From assembly GCF_008271695.1 (NCBI RefSeq), contig NZ_VKKY01000001.1, positions 372,001 to 436,000 on the forward strand: a DNA stretch of 64,000 nt, in the 5' to 3' direction. This stretch comes from Rufibacter hautae. GTDB taxonomy: Bacteria; Bacteroidota; Bacteroidia; Cytophagales; Hymenobacteraceae. The position numbers were made by a program, and so were the translations under genes. Positions within the stretch are counted from its first letter, which is position 1; each line of letters opens with the position of its first letter. Below, one piece after another: positions 1 through 9,332 of this stretch. Under the pieces are notes generated by a model. The model searched no databases, was not told the DNA's origin, and saw only the letters and a list, made by a program, of their open reading frames with translations.

Positions 1-1421
1 ATTACCGCCTTTCTGAGGATGTGATCTCCAACTCCGCGTTCGTGTCAGATTCCCAGAACATCACCCGCACGTCGGCCTCGCTGCAGAGAAGCATCATTGA
101 CATGGAAACGGGCATGCGGGGTTACCTGCTCACCGGCAACCGCACCTTCCTGGAACCCTATTTTTCGGCGGCGGCGCTTATCCCGGGCCAGTTCACCCTG
201 CTCAAGAAACTCATGAAAGACAAGCCCGAGCAGCTAAAACGGGTGAAGGAGATTGAAGACCTGCACCAAAAATGGCGCGAGGAGTTTGCCGAGCTGCTGA
301 TCTCTGAGAAAGACAAGGAAAACAAATCTGGGGACCCTTACCGTGGGATAAACAAACTGGAGCATGGTTTTCTGGTGCTCAACGAAGAGGGCAAACGCAT
401 CACCGACCAGATGCGGGTGTATTTCAAGGCCTTTAACACCATTGAGTACCAGGTGCGCGAAACCCGCAACGACCGGTTGACGGAGAGTATCGCGAATACG
501 CGCCAGATCTCTACCACCTTGACCGTAATCTCGGTGATGCTGGGCTTGGCCTGGGCCTATTACATCACCCGCCTTATCTCGGGCCGCATCCTTAAGATGG
601 TGAACCTCGCCGACCGGATCTCGCACGGCGAATACAAAACCCAGATTGAGGACGATGCCAACGACGAACTCACCCGCCTAACAGAGTCCCTGAACCGGAT
701 GTCCACCACCATTGACACCACCATCACGGAGCTGGAAAGCAAAAACAAGGAACTGGACCAGTTCGCCTACGTGGTATCGCATGACCTCAAAGCCCCGCTG
801 CGCGGCATAGAGAACGCCTCGCGCTGGGTGGAGGAAGACATGGGCAAGGAACTTCCCGCCCACATCCGGGAATACCTCTTGATGATGCGTGTGCGGGTGC
901 ACCGCATGGAGAACCTTATCAACGGTATTCTGGCGCTGGCCCGCATTGGCCGTTCGCACCTGGAGGAAGGCATGATAGATGTGCAAGCACTGCTGTTTGA
1001 GGTCATAGACATGCTTAACCCGCCCCAAGGGTTCAAGATACATCTGCCAGACCGCCTGCCTGTGGTGGAGGGCGCCAAGGTGGAACTGCAGCAGGTTTTC
1101 TCCAACCTGCTCAGCAACGCCATCAAGTACCACCACCACACCACCGGCAACATCACGGTCACCCACCAGCGGCTGGAAGACGCCCATGAGTTCTCGGTGA
1201 TGGATGATGGCCCCGGCATAGAAGAAGAGTACCATGACCGCATTTTTGTGCTGTTCCAGACCTTGCAGGAGCGCGATGCCGTGGAGAGCACCGGGGTGGG
1301 CCTGGCCATTGTGAAAAAGATCATTGAGCGCCGCGGAGGCACCATTAAGGTCTCCTCCACCCTGGGCCAGGGCGCTACCTTTACCTTCACCTGGCCCCTT
1401 CTTACCTTGGACCACACCTAA
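1..1421 (+). CDS. Sensor histidine kinase with CHASE3 domain (5' end outside window)
   Basis: The reading frame is open through the left edge, so the N-terminus and first membrane helix are missing. What is visible is an extracytoplasmic CHASE3-type sensor (the 'DMETGMRGYLLTG' segment is typical), a transmembrane helix near nt 510-575, a HAMP linker, a HisKA domain with the phospho-acceptor His in 'VVSHDLKAPLRGI' (codon at nt 780-782), and a HATPase_c domain with N box 'NLLSNAIKYH' and G boxes 'DDGPGIEEEY' and 'TGVGLAIVKKI'. The kinase core resembles phytochrome-type (Cph1-like) kinases. It should autophosphorylate and pass phosphate to a receiver; the single-domain response regulator 45 nt downstream is the obvious partner. 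The signal sensed is not evident. Confidence 0.93.
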   Translation, partial: YRLSEDVISNSAFVSDSQNITRTSASLQRSIIDMETGMRGYLLTGNRTFLEPYFSAAALIPGQFTLLKKLMKDKPEQLKRVKEIEDLHQKWREEFAELLISEKDKENKSGDPYRGINKLEHGFLVLNEEGKRITDQMRVYFKAFNTIEYQVRETRNDRLTESIANTRQISTTLTVISVMLGLAWAYYITRLISGRILKMVNLADRISHGEYKTQIEDDANDELTRLTESLNRMSTTIDTTITELESKNKELDQFAYVVSHDLKAPLRGIENASRWVEEDMGKELPAHIREYLLMMRVRVHRMENLINGILALARIGRSHLEEGMIDVQALLFEVIDMLNPPQGFKIHLPDRLPVVEGAKVELQQVFSNLLSNAIKYHHHTTGNITVTHQRLEDAHEFSVMDDGPGIEEEYHDRIFVLFQTLQERDAVESTGVGLAIVKKIIERRGGTIKVSSTLGQGATFTFTWPLLTLDHT

Positions 1422-1429
1422 TTAGGTCC

Positions 1430-1437
1430 TATCTTTG
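1430..1437 (+). promoter_or_regulatory. Bacteroidota -7 promoter element
   Basis: TATCTTTG is an exact match to the TAnnTTTG -7 element of Bacteroidota sigma factor. It lies just after the kinase stop codon and 28 nt before the response regulator ATG, so the regulator may be transcribed separately from the kinase as well as with it. Confidence 0.5.
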
Positions 1438-1465
1438 AAGAATTACCAATATCAAAAGCGTAACT

Positions 1466-1909
1466 ATGAGTGAATTGCAACCGAGTATTTTGTTAGTGGA
1501 AGACGATTACCTTGATGCCATGAGCGTGGAGCGGGAACTGCGGAAAATCAAGGTGATGGTGCCGCTACACAAAGCCAAAAACGGACGCGAGGCCCTGGCC
1601 TTGCTACGGGGGGAGCCTGGCACACCTAAGTTAAACCCATTGCCCAATATTATTCTGCTGGATATCAACATGCCCAAAATGAACGGAATTGAGTTTCTGG
1701 AAGAACTCCGCAGCGACCCGATTCTCTCTGACATGAACGTGTTCATCATGACCACCTCCAACGAAGACTCAGACCGGTTTGCGGCCCAGAACCTGCGCGT
1801 GAACGGCTACATTGTGAAACCCCTCACCTTTGACACCTTCAACGATGGCGCCTCAAGCCTGGACAGCTTCAGCCTATTCCTGGACCTCTTGAAACTGAAA
1901 CCCCAGTAG
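1466..1909 (+). CDS. Single-domain response regulator (Rcp1/CheY-like)
   Basis: A 147-residue stand-alone receiver domain with no output domain. Conserved receiver features are visible: acidic pair in 'LLVEDDYLDA', phospho-acceptor Asp in 'ILLDINMPKMNG', Thr in 'FIMTTSN' and Lys in 'GYIVKPLTF'. The long insert after helix 1 is typical of Rcp1-type regulators that pair with phytochrome-like kinases, which matches the kinase immediately upstream. It probably relays phosphate or acts by protein contact rather than binding DNA. Confidence 0.9.
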   Translation: MSELQPSILLVEDDYLDAMSVERELRKIKVMVPLHKAKNGREALALLRGEPGTPKLNPLPNIILLDINMPKMNGIEFLEELRSDPILSDMNVFIMTTSNEDSDRFAAQNLRVNGYIVKPLTFDTFNDGASSLDSFSLFLDLLKLKPQ

Positions 1910-1930
1910 TATTTTTCTATAAAGCCCCCA

Positions 1931-1994
1931 AAGCCGCGAGGCGTTTTGGTCCCGATTCTAAGAAAACGGCTCCAAAACGCCTCGCGGCTTTTTT
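1931..1994 (+). terminator. Long-stem terminator carrying a dispersed palindrome
   Basis: Arms 1931-1949 and 1972-1990 are a perfect 19-bp inverted repeat, followed by six T residues ending at 1994. It ends the response regulator transcript and faces the 3' end of rnhB. The 22-nt loop holds a decayed copy of the dispersed GTTTT/AAAAC palindrome family found throughout this window. Confidence 0.8.
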
Positions 1995-2017
1995 ACAGGT
2001 ATCTGACGGAATAAAGG

Positions 2018-2629
2018 CTACAGCACTTCCTCTACCAGAAACGGTTCCGCGTCGGGCAGCAGCTTGAAGGTCAGGCGGTGGTGCGGCGAGACGCCGTGCT
2101 CCCTGATGGCGTTTCTGTGCGCTTTGGTGGGGTAACCTGCATTCTGCTCCCATTTGTACTGCGGATGAGTGGCGGCCAGGGCACACATGAGGTCGTCGCG
2201 GTGCGTTTTAGCCAAAATAGACGCCGCCGCGATGTTGAAGAACCGGCTGTCGCCTTTGACCATGCAGGCGTGCGGCACCTTTTTGTAGGGGTTGAACCGG
2301 TTGCCGTCTACCAGCAGGTATTCCGGCACGATGTTCAGCAGGTCGGTGGCGCGGTGCATGGCCAGGAACGAGGCGTTCAGGATGTTGATCTCGTCTATCT
2401 CCTGCGGACTCACCTCGGCCACGGCCCAATAAATGGCCTCACGGCAGATCTCCTCCCGCAGTTGGTCCCGCTGTTTGGCCGTCAGCAGTTTTGAATCGGT
2501 GAGCAAAGGATGGGAATAATCCAGAGGGAGCACCACGGCACCAGCCACCACAGGTCCGGCCAGGCACCCGCGCCCGGCTTCGTCCAGGCCTACTTCTAAC
2601 AATTTGCCGCTATGGTTTGCGATGAGCAT
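2018..2629 (-). CDS. rnhB: Ribonuclease HII
   Basis: Endonuclease that cleaves the RNA strand of RNA-DNA hybrids and single ribonucleotides in DNA. The 203-residue protein has the type 2 signature '[14 protein letters not shown]' with catalytic Asp16 and Glu17, the third acidic residue in 'LLVDGN' (Asp108), and the '[20 protein letters not shown]' block carrying the last catalytic Asp. Length is normal for the family. It is a single-gene unit converging on the upstream response regulator. Confidence 0.96.
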   Translation of the reverse strand: MLIANHSGKLLEVGLDEAGRGCLAGPVVAGAVVLPLDYSHPLLTDSKLLTAKQRDQLREEICREAIYWAVAEVSPQEIDEINILNASFLAMHRATDLLNIVPEYLLVDGNRFNPYKKVPHACMVKGDSRFFNIAAASILAKTHRDDLMCALAATHPQYKWEQNAGYPTKAHRNAIREHGVSPHHRLTFKLLPDAEPFLVEEVL

Positions 2630-2811
2630 CTTAAGACGTTTTTATCAATTCTCAATACAAAACAGGCAAAGAAGGCAAATAATTCGCGCAAAGTATAGCT
2701 CCTTTTAGATATATCTCATTAAATTAAGCGGTCTATTCCCCGTGAAGTCTTTCATTCACACGCGCTCAAGACGTCTTTTCACCGCCTTCGCCCACCCCAA
2801 ACAAAATACAA

Positions 2812-3123
2812 ATGATGACTCCTGAAACCCAGCAACCGCACGAGATCCTAGATAGCCCCGATTTTAAAAAACTGGTCAAGAAACGCTGGTCCGTTTCTCT
2901 GGTGCTCACCTTTACCATGCTGCTGGTGTACTTCGGGTTTCTGCTCACGGTGGCGTTCAACAAGCAGGTGCTGGCCACCAGAATTGGGGAGTACACCACG
3001 CTGGCCATTCCCATCGGGCTGGGCATTATCCTGTTTGCCTGGGTGCTCACGGGCATCTATGTTTTCTGGGCCAACAGCGACTATGACACCTCGGTGCAGA
3101 ACCTGAAAAACAAAATCCAATAG
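2812..3123 (+). CDS. DUF485 small membrane protein (YjcH-like)
   Basis: A 103-residue protein with two predicted membrane helices (about residues 31-53 and 67-91) and a hydrophilic N-terminus. DUF485 proteins are almost always encoded directly before an acetate/solute-sodium symporter, and here the ActP-type gene starts 35 nt downstream. In this family the role is thought to be an accessory or stabilising subunit of that transporter, but it is not biochemically defined. ATG at 2812 is followed immediately by a second ATG, so the start may be one codon later. Confidence 0.88.
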   Translation: MMTPETQQPHEILDSPDFKKLVKKRWSVSLVLTFTMLLVYFGFLLTVAFNKQVLATRIGEYTTLAIPIGLGIILFAWVLTGIYVFWANSDYDTSVQNLKNKIQ

Positions 3124-3157
3124 CCGTCCCATCTCCAACCTGACACGCAAAACTACC

Positions 3158-4732
3158 ATGTTCTTGTCTCTTCTGCTTCTATTACAGGCGCCCAGCACCT
3201 CCACGCTGGGCACGGCCAACCCGGTTTCCATTGCCATGTTCTTTCTGTTTGTGGCCGTGACGCTTTACATCACCTACTGGGCCGCCAAAAAGACCAAAAC
3301 GGGCTCTGAGTTTTACGCCGCGGGCCGCAACATCTCGGGTTTCCAGAACGGTCTGGCCCTGGCCGGCGACTACATGAGCGCCGCCTCGTTCCTGGGCATT
3401 GCCGGGATGGTGGCCACCAAAGGCTATGACGGACTGATCTATTCCATCGGGTTTCTGGTGGGCTGGCCGCTCATCATGTTCTTGATTGCCGAGCCGCTGC
3501 GCAACCTGGGCAAATACACCTTCGCCGATGTGGTGGCTTTCCGGCTAAGGCAGCGCCCCATCCGCATCGTTTCCTCAGTAGGCTCTTTGTTAACCATCGC
3601 GTTTTACCTAATCGCCCAGATGGTGGGCGCCGGCGGATTGATCAAAACGCTCTTCGGGCTGGATTATGAGATTGCCGTGGTGGTGGTGGGCTGCGTGATG
3701 ACGCTGTACGTGCTCTTTGGCGGCATGATCGCTACTACCTGGGTGCAGATCATCAAAGCCGTTTTGCTGCTGAGCGGCGCCACTGTGCTGGTGCTGCTGT
3801 CGCTGGCCAAATTCGGGTTCAGCCCGGCCAATCTGCTGGAAACGGTTAGCAGGCAGTACGGCCAGGAAATGCTGTCACCCGGCGGATACATCACCAACCC
3901 GTTTGACGCGCTTTCCTTGGGCTTGGCACTGATGCTGGGAACCGCCGGCCTGCCGCACATTTTGATGCGTTTCTACACCGTGCCCGATGCCAAAGCCGCC
4001 CGTAAATCGGTGTTCGTGGCTACGGGGTTCATTGGGTATTTCTATCTTTTGACCTTTCTGATCGGGTTCTCGGCCATGGCGTTGGTGGGCAAACCCGCTA
4101 TTGAAGGCATTGACAAAGGCGGCAACATGGCGGCTCTTTTGCTTGCCGAACAGACCGGCGGCACCGCTTTTCTGGGCTTCATTGCCGCGGTGGCTTTCGC
4201 CACCATTCTGGCCGTGGTGGCGGGCTTGACCTTGTCCGGTGCTTCCAGTATTTCGCATGACCTGTACGTGCACGTGTTCAAGAATGGCGTGTCCAACGAG
4301 AAGGGCGAGATGAAAGTGGCCCGGCGCGCCACCATCGCCTTGGGCATCCTCTCTATTGTGCTGGGCCTGGTGTTCAAAGGCCAGAATGTGGCGTTCATGG
4401 TGGGCCTGGCGTTCTCCATTGCGGCTAGCGCCAACTTCCCGGCCCTGCTCATGTCCATCATCTGGAAACGGTTCACCACCAAGGGTGCGGTTTGGAGCAT
4501 CGCCACCGGTGCGGCCCTTTCTCTGATTTTGATCGTGCTCAGCCCCACCATCATGGTAGACATCATGGGGTATGACGAGGCGATTTTCCCCTTGAAGAAC
4601 CCGGCGCTGGTGTCTATGTCCGGCGCTTTCTTGATGGGCATTGTTGTGTCACTGCTGCAACCCGAGGAGTCGGCCGCGCTCAAGTTCGAGTCTGAGAAGC
4701 TTCGCACGTACCTGGGTGTGGGCGCGGAGTAA
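3158..4732 (+). CDS. actP: Cation/acetate symporter (SSS family, ActP-like)
   Basis: A 524-residue sodium:solute symporter with about thirteen hydrophobic segments. The N-terminal '[17 protein letters not shown]' and '[15 protein letters not shown]' blocks are characteristic of the acetate/glycolate permease branch. It is predicted to import acetate or other short monocarboxylates driven by a cation gradient. Context supports this: a DUF485 partner lies 35 nt upstream and acetyl-CoA synthetase follows on the same strand, together forming an acetate scavenging block. Substrate assignment within the branch is inference. Confidence 0.88.
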   Translation: MFLSLLLLLQAPSTSTLGTANPVSIAMFFLFVAVTLYITYWAAKKTKTGSEFYAAGRNISGFQNGLALAGDYMSAASFLGIAGMVATKGYDGLIYSIGFLVGWPLIMFLIAEPLRNLGKYTFADVVAFRLRQRPIRIVSSVGSLLTIAFYLIAQMVGAGGLIKTLFGLDYEIAVVVVGCVMTLYVLFGGMIATTWVQIIKAVLLLSGATVLVLLSLAKFGFSPANLLETVSRQYGQEMLSPGGYITNPFDALSLGLALMLGTAGLPHILMRFYTVPDAKAARKSVFVATGFIGYFYLLTFLIGFSAMALVGKPAIEGIDKGGNMAALLLAEQTGGTAFLGFIAAVAFATILAVVAGLTLSGASSISHDLYVHVFKNGVSNEKGEMKVARRATIALGILSIVLGLVFKGQNVAFMVGLAFSIAASANFPALLMSIIWKRFTTKGAVWSIATGAALSLILIVLSPTIMVDIMGYDEAIFPLKNPALVSMSGAFLMGIVVSLLQPEESAALKFESEKLRTYLGVGAE

Positions 4733-4833
4733 GGCTTTACATCTGCCTCAGTTACCGAAGTGTTTCAGGGATGATTCCCGGAAAACGGGTCCAAAACGCA
4801 TCTTCGGCTATTCGGCTGGGTTGCTACTTTTCG

Positions 4834-4861
4834 GGCCTGTTTTCCTGAAATCAAGCTCAAA
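4834..4861 (+). repeat. Dispersed palindrome copy (actP-acs gap)
   Basis: A copy of the GGCCTGTTTT...GAAA-c-GG-nnAAAAC family: 'GGGCCTGTTTTCC' then 'GAAATCAAGCTCAAAA'. A second, more decayed copy precedes it at about 4758-4799 (the right half reads 'GGAAAACGGGTCCAAAACG'). Confidence 0.6.
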
Positions 4862-4917
4862 ACATCTGGCTCCTGCCCACAATGGAATGCTTTTCTTGGC
4901 CCCTTCGGCAGAAATTC

Positions 4918-4925
4918 TAACTTTA
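4918..4925 (+). promoter_or_regulatory. Candidate -7 element for acs
   Basis: TAACTTTA matches TAnnTTTG except at the last base; a TTG at 4896-4898 sits 19 nt upstream as a possible -33 element. The acs ATG is 27 nt downstream. Confidence 0.35.
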
Positions 4926-4951
4926 AGACCTCAAACCCATCTAGCAAACAA

Positions 4952-6850
4952 ATGGATTACCGCATAAAATCTTTTGAAGAGTACCAGGAAACCTACCGAA
5001 AAAGCGTGGAGCAGCCCGAGGAGTTCTGGGCCGGCATCGCCGAGAATTTCACCTGGCGCCAGAAGTGGGACAAAGTACTGGACTGGAATTTTGAGGAGCC
5101 CGATGTGAAGTGGTTCGTGAACGGCAAACTCAACATCACCGAGAACTGTTTAGACCGCCATTTGGAGAAACGGGGCAATAAACTGGCCCTCATCTGGGAA
5201 CCCAACGACCCCAAAGAGCGCTACATCCGGTTCACGTACCGCGAGTTGCACGAGAAAGTCTGTCAGATGGCCAACATCCTCAAGCGCAACGGTGTGCAGA
5301 AAGGCGACCGCGTTTGCATCTACATGCCCATGATCCCGGAGTTGGCGTTCTCGGTGCTGGCCTGCGCCCGCATCGGGGCGGTGCATTCGGTAATCTTCGC
5401 CGGGTTCTCGCACACGGCCATGGCCGACCGCATCAACGACGCCCAGGCCAAGGTGGTGCTTACCTCCGATGGATTGAACCGAGGTCCCAAGCAGATTCCC
5501 GTGAAACGCGTGGTAGACGAGGCGTTGGAAACCTGCCCCAGCGTACAGAAAGTGGTGGTGGTGGAACGCGTGAACTGGGCCGTGAACATGGTGGAAGGCC
5601 GCGATGTCTGGTACCACGAGGAACTGCAGCACGTGGACAAAAACTGCCCAGCCGAGGAGATGGACGCCGAAGACATGCTCTTCATCCTCTACACCTCCGG
5701 CTCTACCGGCCAACCCAAAGGCGTGGTGCACACCTGCGGCGGCTATATGGTCTACACCGATTATACCTTCCGGAACGTGTTCCAGTACGACGAGAGCGAC
5801 ATCTACTGGTGCACCGCCGACATTGGCTGGATTACGGGTCACTCCTACCTGTTGTACGGTCCGCTGTTATCTGGCGCCACTACGCTCATGTTTGAGGGCG
5901 TGCCCACGTTCCCAGATCCGGGCCGGTTCTGGCAGGTGATTGACAAATTCGGGGTGAATATATTTTATACCGCGCCTACTGCCATCCGCTCATTGATGGC
6001 GGCTGGTCTGGACCACGTATTGTCCTACAGCCTGGATTCTCTCAAAGTACTGGGGTCGGTGGGCGAACCCATCAACGAAGAAGCCTGGCACTGGTACCAC
6101 ATCCACGTGGGCAAAGAGCGCTGCCCGGTAGTTGACACCTGGTGGCAAACCGAGACCGCTGGCATCATGCTGTCTTCGCTGGCCGGCGTGACACCCATGA
6201 AACCAAGCCACGCGGGCTTCCCGATGCCGGGCGTACAACCGTTGTTGCTGGACCAGCACGGCGAGGAAATCACCGAGAACGAAGTGGAAGGTTACCTCTG
6301 CATGAAGTTTCCGTGGCCCGGCATCATCAGAACCACCTACGGCGATCACGAGCGGTGCCGCCAAAGCTATTTCAGCGCCTACAAGGGACTCTATTTCACC
6401 GGAGACGGTGCCAAGCGCGATGCCAACGGCCTGTGGCGTATCATCGGGCGGGTGGATGACGTGATTAACGTATCGGGGCACCGGTTTGGCACCGCCGAGA
6501 TTGAGAACGCCATCAACCAGAACAAACACATTGTGGAAAGCGCCGTGGTGGGGTATCCGCATGACGTGAAAGGCCAGGGCATCTACGCGTTTGTGGTGTG
6601 TGGCGAAGAAGCCCCTGCCAACAGCGAGAACCTGCGCGCTGAGGTCATTGAAACGGTGGTGGACCAGATCGGGAAAATCGCGAAGCCAGACAAGATTCAG
6701 ATTGTGAGCGGCCTGCCCAAAACCAGATCGGGCAAGATCATGCGCCGCATCCTCCGGAAAGTGGCCGAGGGCGACACCTCCAACCTGGGCGACACCAGCA
6801 CGCTGCTGGACCCACCCATCGTAGATGAGATTATCCAGGGGGCTTTATAG
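4952..6850 (+). CDS. acs: Acetyl-CoA synthetase (AMP-forming)
   Basis: Converts acetate, ATP and CoA to acetyl-CoA through an acetyl-adenylate. The 632-residue ANL-superfamily enzyme has the P-loop-like 'LYTSGSTGQPKG' near residue 247, the acetate-pocket 'DTWWQTETAGIM' motif, and the C-terminal 'PKTRSGKIMRRILR' with the catalytic Lys595. In characterised enzymes this Lys is the target of reversible acetylation, so post-translational control is plausible. Placed after an acetate symporter, it completes acetate assimilation. Confidence 0.97.
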   Translation: MDYRIKSFEEYQETYRKSVEQPEEFWAGIAENFTWRQKWDKVLDWNFEEPDVKWFVNGKLNITENCLDRHLEKRGNKLALIWEPNDPKERYIRFTYRELHEKVCQMANILKRNGVQKGDRVCIYMPMIPELAFSVLACARIGAVHSVIFAGFSHTAMADRINDAQAKVVLTSDGLNRGPKQIPVKRVVDEALETCPSVQKVVVVERVNWAVNMVEGRDVWYHEELQHVDKNCPAEEMDAEDMLFILYTSGSTGQPKGVVHTCGGYMVYTDYTFRNVFQYDESDIYWCTADIGWITGHSYLLYGPLLSGATTLMFEGVPTFPDPGRFWQVIDKFGVNIFYTAPTAIRSLMAAGLDHVLSYSLDSLKVLGSVGEPINEEAWHWYHIHVGKERCPVVDTWWQTETAGIMLSSLAGVTPMKPSHAGFPMPGVQPLLLDQHGEEITENEVEGYLCMKFPWPGIIRTTYGDHERCRQSYFSAYKGLYFTGDGAKRDANGLWRIIGRVDDVINVSGHRFGTAEIENAINQNKHIVESAVVGYPHDVKGQGIYAFVVCGEEAPANSENLRAEVIETVVDQIGKIAKPDKIQIVSGLPKTRSGKIMRRILRKVAEGDTSNLGDTSTLLDPPIVDEIIQGAL

Positions 6851-6876
6851 CCCCCTTTTTTATGCTTCTGCCTTTT

Positions 6877-6905
6877 AGGCCTGGTTTTTGAAAATCCAGT
6901 AAAAA
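6877..6905 (+). repeat. Dispersed palindrome copy after acs
   Basis: 'AGGCCTGGTTTTTGAAAATC' followed by 'CAGTAAAAA' is a degenerate member of the GGCCTGTTTT...AAAACAGGCC family, 26 nt after the acs stop codon. Confidence 0.5.
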
Positions 6906-7025
6906 ACAATTCTCCGGCTGCGCTGTTTTGGAGGGAAAGCAAAAGGCCTCAACCTTTTAGGCTGGGATGGGGTAATGAAAAGGGGCTCACGGTAAGAGCC
7001 TTTCTTAAGACTAACCAAGGAAACC

Positions 7026-7286
7026 ATGAACTTAGATATCCAACACGATGAGGAAGCCCAGCAATTCACTGCCCTGCTGGAAAAAGAAGATATAGGGGAG
7101 TTGGCCTACGCGCTAGACCAGGAGACCATTGACTTTCAGCACACCTATATTGAGGAAGAATACCGGGGCAAAGGCTACGCCGATAAACTCATCAAACACG
7201 GCATTGACTACGCGGTATCCAAAGGTCTGGAGGTGCGCGCCTCCTGTCCGGCGGTGGCCAAATACCTGGAAAGGAATCCATTGTAG
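7026..7286 (+). CDS. Small GNAT-fold acetyltransferase (YjdJ/GCN5-related CG type)
   Basis: An 86-residue minimal N-acetyltransferase of the PF14542 type. The acetyl-CoA binding loop reads 'EYRGKGYADKLI', and the C-terminal 'CPAVAKYLERNP' with an invariant Cys and Tyr is diagnostic of the family. These proteins are the smallest GNAT members and their substrates are largely unknown. It appears to be a single-gene unit closed by a hairpin at 7341-7379. Confidence 0.9.
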   Translation: MNLDIQHDEEAQQFTALLEKEDIGELAYALDQETIDFQHTYIEEEYRGKGYADKLIKHGIDYAVSKGLEVRASCPAVAKYLERNPL

Positions 7287-7340
7287 CCTTCGGGTTTCAC
7301 CTGCTTTAGGCAAACCTTCAGACCTAGGATTTGGAATAGA

Positions 7341-7379
7341 AAACAGAAACGGCCAGCGTCATGCTGGCCGTTTCTGTTT
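7341..7379 (+). terminator. Terminator after the GNAT gene
   Basis: Perfect 17-bp inverted repeat (7341-7357 and 7363-7379) with a 5-nt loop. A degraded dispersed-palindrome copy follows at about 7379-7411. Confidence 0.75.
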
Positions 7380-7415
7380 CAGGCCCTTTTTACTTAAATC
7401 AGCCCGAAAACGAAA

Positions 7416-7443
7416 AAGAGCCTGTGCCGAGGCACAGACTCTT
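7416..7443 (-). terminator. Terminator of the LysM gene
   Basis: 12-bp stem (7416-7427 with 7432-7443, one mismatch) which on the minus strand runs into a T-rich tract. It lies 30 nt beyond the LysM stop codon. Confidence 0.7.
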
Positions 7444-7472
7444 CTCTCTACAAACAAACCTTAGGTCTTTGC

Positions 7473-7769
7473 TCAGGACTTAGGTATTTTCAAGGTCCAG
7501 CCCACGTCAATGAGGTTAGGGTCCTTGATCTTATCTAAGTTAGCCTGGTGTATTTTGTGCCACTGTGAAGCATCGCCGTAAAAATTCTTGGCGATTTTTG
7601 AAAGGGAGTCACCGCTCTTTACCGTGTAGGTATCAAAGGCGGGTTGGGTAGCCGCAGCCGGTTGGGCCGCCACAGGGGCTGCGGGGGCAACTGGCTTGGC
7701 AGCGGGCTGAGCAACTGGCTTTTGCACCGGCTTCTCTTCCCCTTTTTTAAGAAAATCAAATAGTCCCAT
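7473..7769 (-). CDS. LysM domain protein
   Basis: A 98-residue protein with a short N-terminus ('MGLFDFLKKGEEK'), an Ala/Pro/Gln-rich linker (about residues 15-46), and a C-terminal LysM domain starting 'YTVKSGDSLSKIAKNFYGD' and ending 'NLIDVGWTLKIPKS'. LysM domains bind N-acetylglucosamine polymers such as peptidoglycan. The layout resembles the LysM half of the Kbp/YgaU family without its BON domain. No clear signal peptide is seen, as in YgaU. Confidence 0.88.
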   Translation of the reverse strand: MGLFDFLKKGEEKPVQKPVAQPAAKPVAPAAPVAAQPAAATQPAFDTYTVKSGDSLSKIAKNFYGDASQWHKIHQANLDKIKDPNLIDVGWTLKIPKS

Positions 7770-7953
7770 AGTTGTATTTTTCGATTTGTGATCAGGTCCC
7801 TTGTTAGGTATCCAACTGGTATACAGGCTAATTCTTACGGGCCAACTTTAGATTAGTTTGTTTATTTTCTTATAACTGTGCACAAAATGGCACGTATGAA
7901 AAACGTGTTTGCCCACGGCAAATACGTACACCCCAGAACCTAAACTTAAAACT

Positions 7954-8379
7954 ATGAAAATGAAAATCACATCTCCGGCTACCCGTTTGTTCACCTTGGT
8001 TTGCTTGGTCTGGCTCAGCGCCTTCTCTTTCAGCTGTAACAAAAAGGGCGCGGAAGGCGGCAACACACAGATGATCTCGGGCGCCACCAGCAAAATCTGG
8101 AAAGCCAGCAAAGAAACCACCGCCTCCGGCGACAAAGACAAACTCACCTCTACCGAGAAACAGGAGCAGATCCAGTTCTTCGCCAACGGCAACTTCACCC
8201 AGACCTCTGATGCGCAATCTGCGAACGGTACCTGGACCTACAGCGCGCCCAACAAGACCCTGAGCCTGACCTACGCCAACAACAACGTCAGCGAGAACTT
8301 CACCGTGTCTGAACTGGACGACGATGACATGAAACTGCAGGCCCCTGATGGCTCCACGCTTACCTTGAAAGCCGAGTAA
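7954..8379 (+). CDS. Lipocalin-like lipoprotein, function unknown
   Basis: A 141-residue predicted lipoprotein. The start chosen is the ATG at 7954, which gives a signal peptide ending in the lipobox 'LSAFSFSC'. The mature part reads 'KIWKASKETTASGDKDKL...NGNFTQTSDAQSANGTWTY', the pattern of small Bacteroidota lipocalin-like proteins that describe a response with strand-rich 'G-x-W-x-Y' segments. It stands alone and is followed by a strong terminator. No specific function is assigned. Confidence 0.75.
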   Translation: MKMKITSPATRLFTLVCLVWLSAFSFSCNKKGAEGGNTQMISGATSKIWKASKETTASGDKDKLTSTEKQEQIQFFANGNFTQTSDAQSANGTWTYSAPNKTLSLTYANNNVSENFTVSELDDDDMKLQAPDGSTLTLKAE

Positions 8380-8402
8380 AGCTTTTTTTGCTTTTAGCTT
8401 CT

Positions 8403-8435
8403 GCCCGCCCAAAGAACTTGGGCGGGCTCTTTTTT
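8403..8435 (+). terminator. Intrinsic terminator
   Basis: 10-bp GC-rich stem (8403-8412 with 8418-8427), 5-nt loop, then a T tract. It closes the lipoprotein gene ending at 8379. Confidence 0.85.
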
Positions 8436-8540
8436 GCCGTTTAGAAAGCCCAAACCAGTGATTACCCCAAAGCAGATTTGTGCCCCATTTTTCAAAAACG
8501 TATCATTAACGCAAGAACCTAAACTTCTACGCTGCCCCAC

Positions 8541-9323
8541 ATGAAATTCCGCCTGCACTTGTTTGAACTGGAAGACCAGCCCTGGTTTCCGCATGTGGTG
8601 CGGCAGGGCATGATGGATGTGCTACGGTTCATGATTACGGCGCTGGGCATCTACAAACCCGTGGTCCCGCTTCTGCGGAAAGCCCTGGCCCACACGGGGC
8701 AAACGCAACTGGTAGATTTGTGCTCCGGTGCCGGCGGCGGCATCCAGCAAGTCTGGCAGGAACTGGAGAAACAGGCCGGCCAGCGGTTCACCATCACCCT
8801 CACCGATAAATACCCCAACCTGGAGGCGTACGCGTTCCTAGCCGACCAGACAAACGGCGGCCTCCGGTTTGAGCAGCAGCCCGTAGACGCCACCGCCGTT
8901 CCGCCCGTCCTGAAAGGCTTCCGGACGGTTTTCTCGGCTTTTCACCATTTCAGGCCCGAAACGGCCACCGCTATTCTGGAGGATGCGGTGCGGCAGAACC
9001 AGGGGATTGGCGTGTTTGAGGGCGCCGGAAAACGCTGGCACGAGCTGCTGTTGGTTTGGTTTGTGTTCCCCTGGGCCATTCTGCTGTTCACGCCCTTCAT
9101 CAGGCCGTTTACCTGGCGCCGGCTTTTCTTCACGTATCTGGTTCCGTTGATTCCGCTGGGCACCATGTGGGACGGCACGGTGTCTTTGCTGCGCCTGTAC
9201 ACACCGGCGCACTTGGAGAAAATGGTGGCCGCCATCCATGCGCCGCATTATACCTGGCACATTGGGCGGGCCCGGCACTGGAGCGGCACCGGCGTCTTGT
9301 ATTTAGTAGGCTATCCATCGTAA
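8541..9323 (+). CDS. Class I SAM-dependent methyltransferase-like protein
   Basis: A 260-residue protein with a recognisable Rossmann SAM-binding start, 'QLVDLCSGAGGGIQQVW' (motif I), then 'ITLTDKYPNLEAY' (acidic residue after strand 2). Unusually for a soluble methyltransferase it has two hydrophobic segments (about residues 168-190 and 194-212), suggesting membrane association. It lies 9 nt before a UbiA prenyltransferase gene, so an isoprenoid or other lipid substrate is an attractive inference. The real substrate is unknown. Confidence 0.75.
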   Translation: MKFRLHLFELEDQPWFPHVVRQGMMDVLRFMITALGIYKPVVPLLRKALAHTGQTQLVDLCSGAGGGIQQVWQELEKQAGQRFTITLTDKYPNLEAYAFLADQTNGGLRFEQQPVDATAVPPVLKGFRTVFSAFHHFRPETATAILEDAVRQNQGIGVFEGAGKRWHELLLVWFVFPWAILLFTPFIRPFTWRRLFFTYLVPLIPLGTMWDGTVSLLRLYTPAHLEKMVAAIHAPHYTWHIGRARHWSGTGVLYLVGYPS

Positions 9324-9332
9324 ATTACCCCT

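Noticed and set aside
5150..5842. 230-codon minus-strand frame opposite acs
   Set aside because: Shadow of the acs coding sequence with His/Val-rich composition typical of antisense frames.
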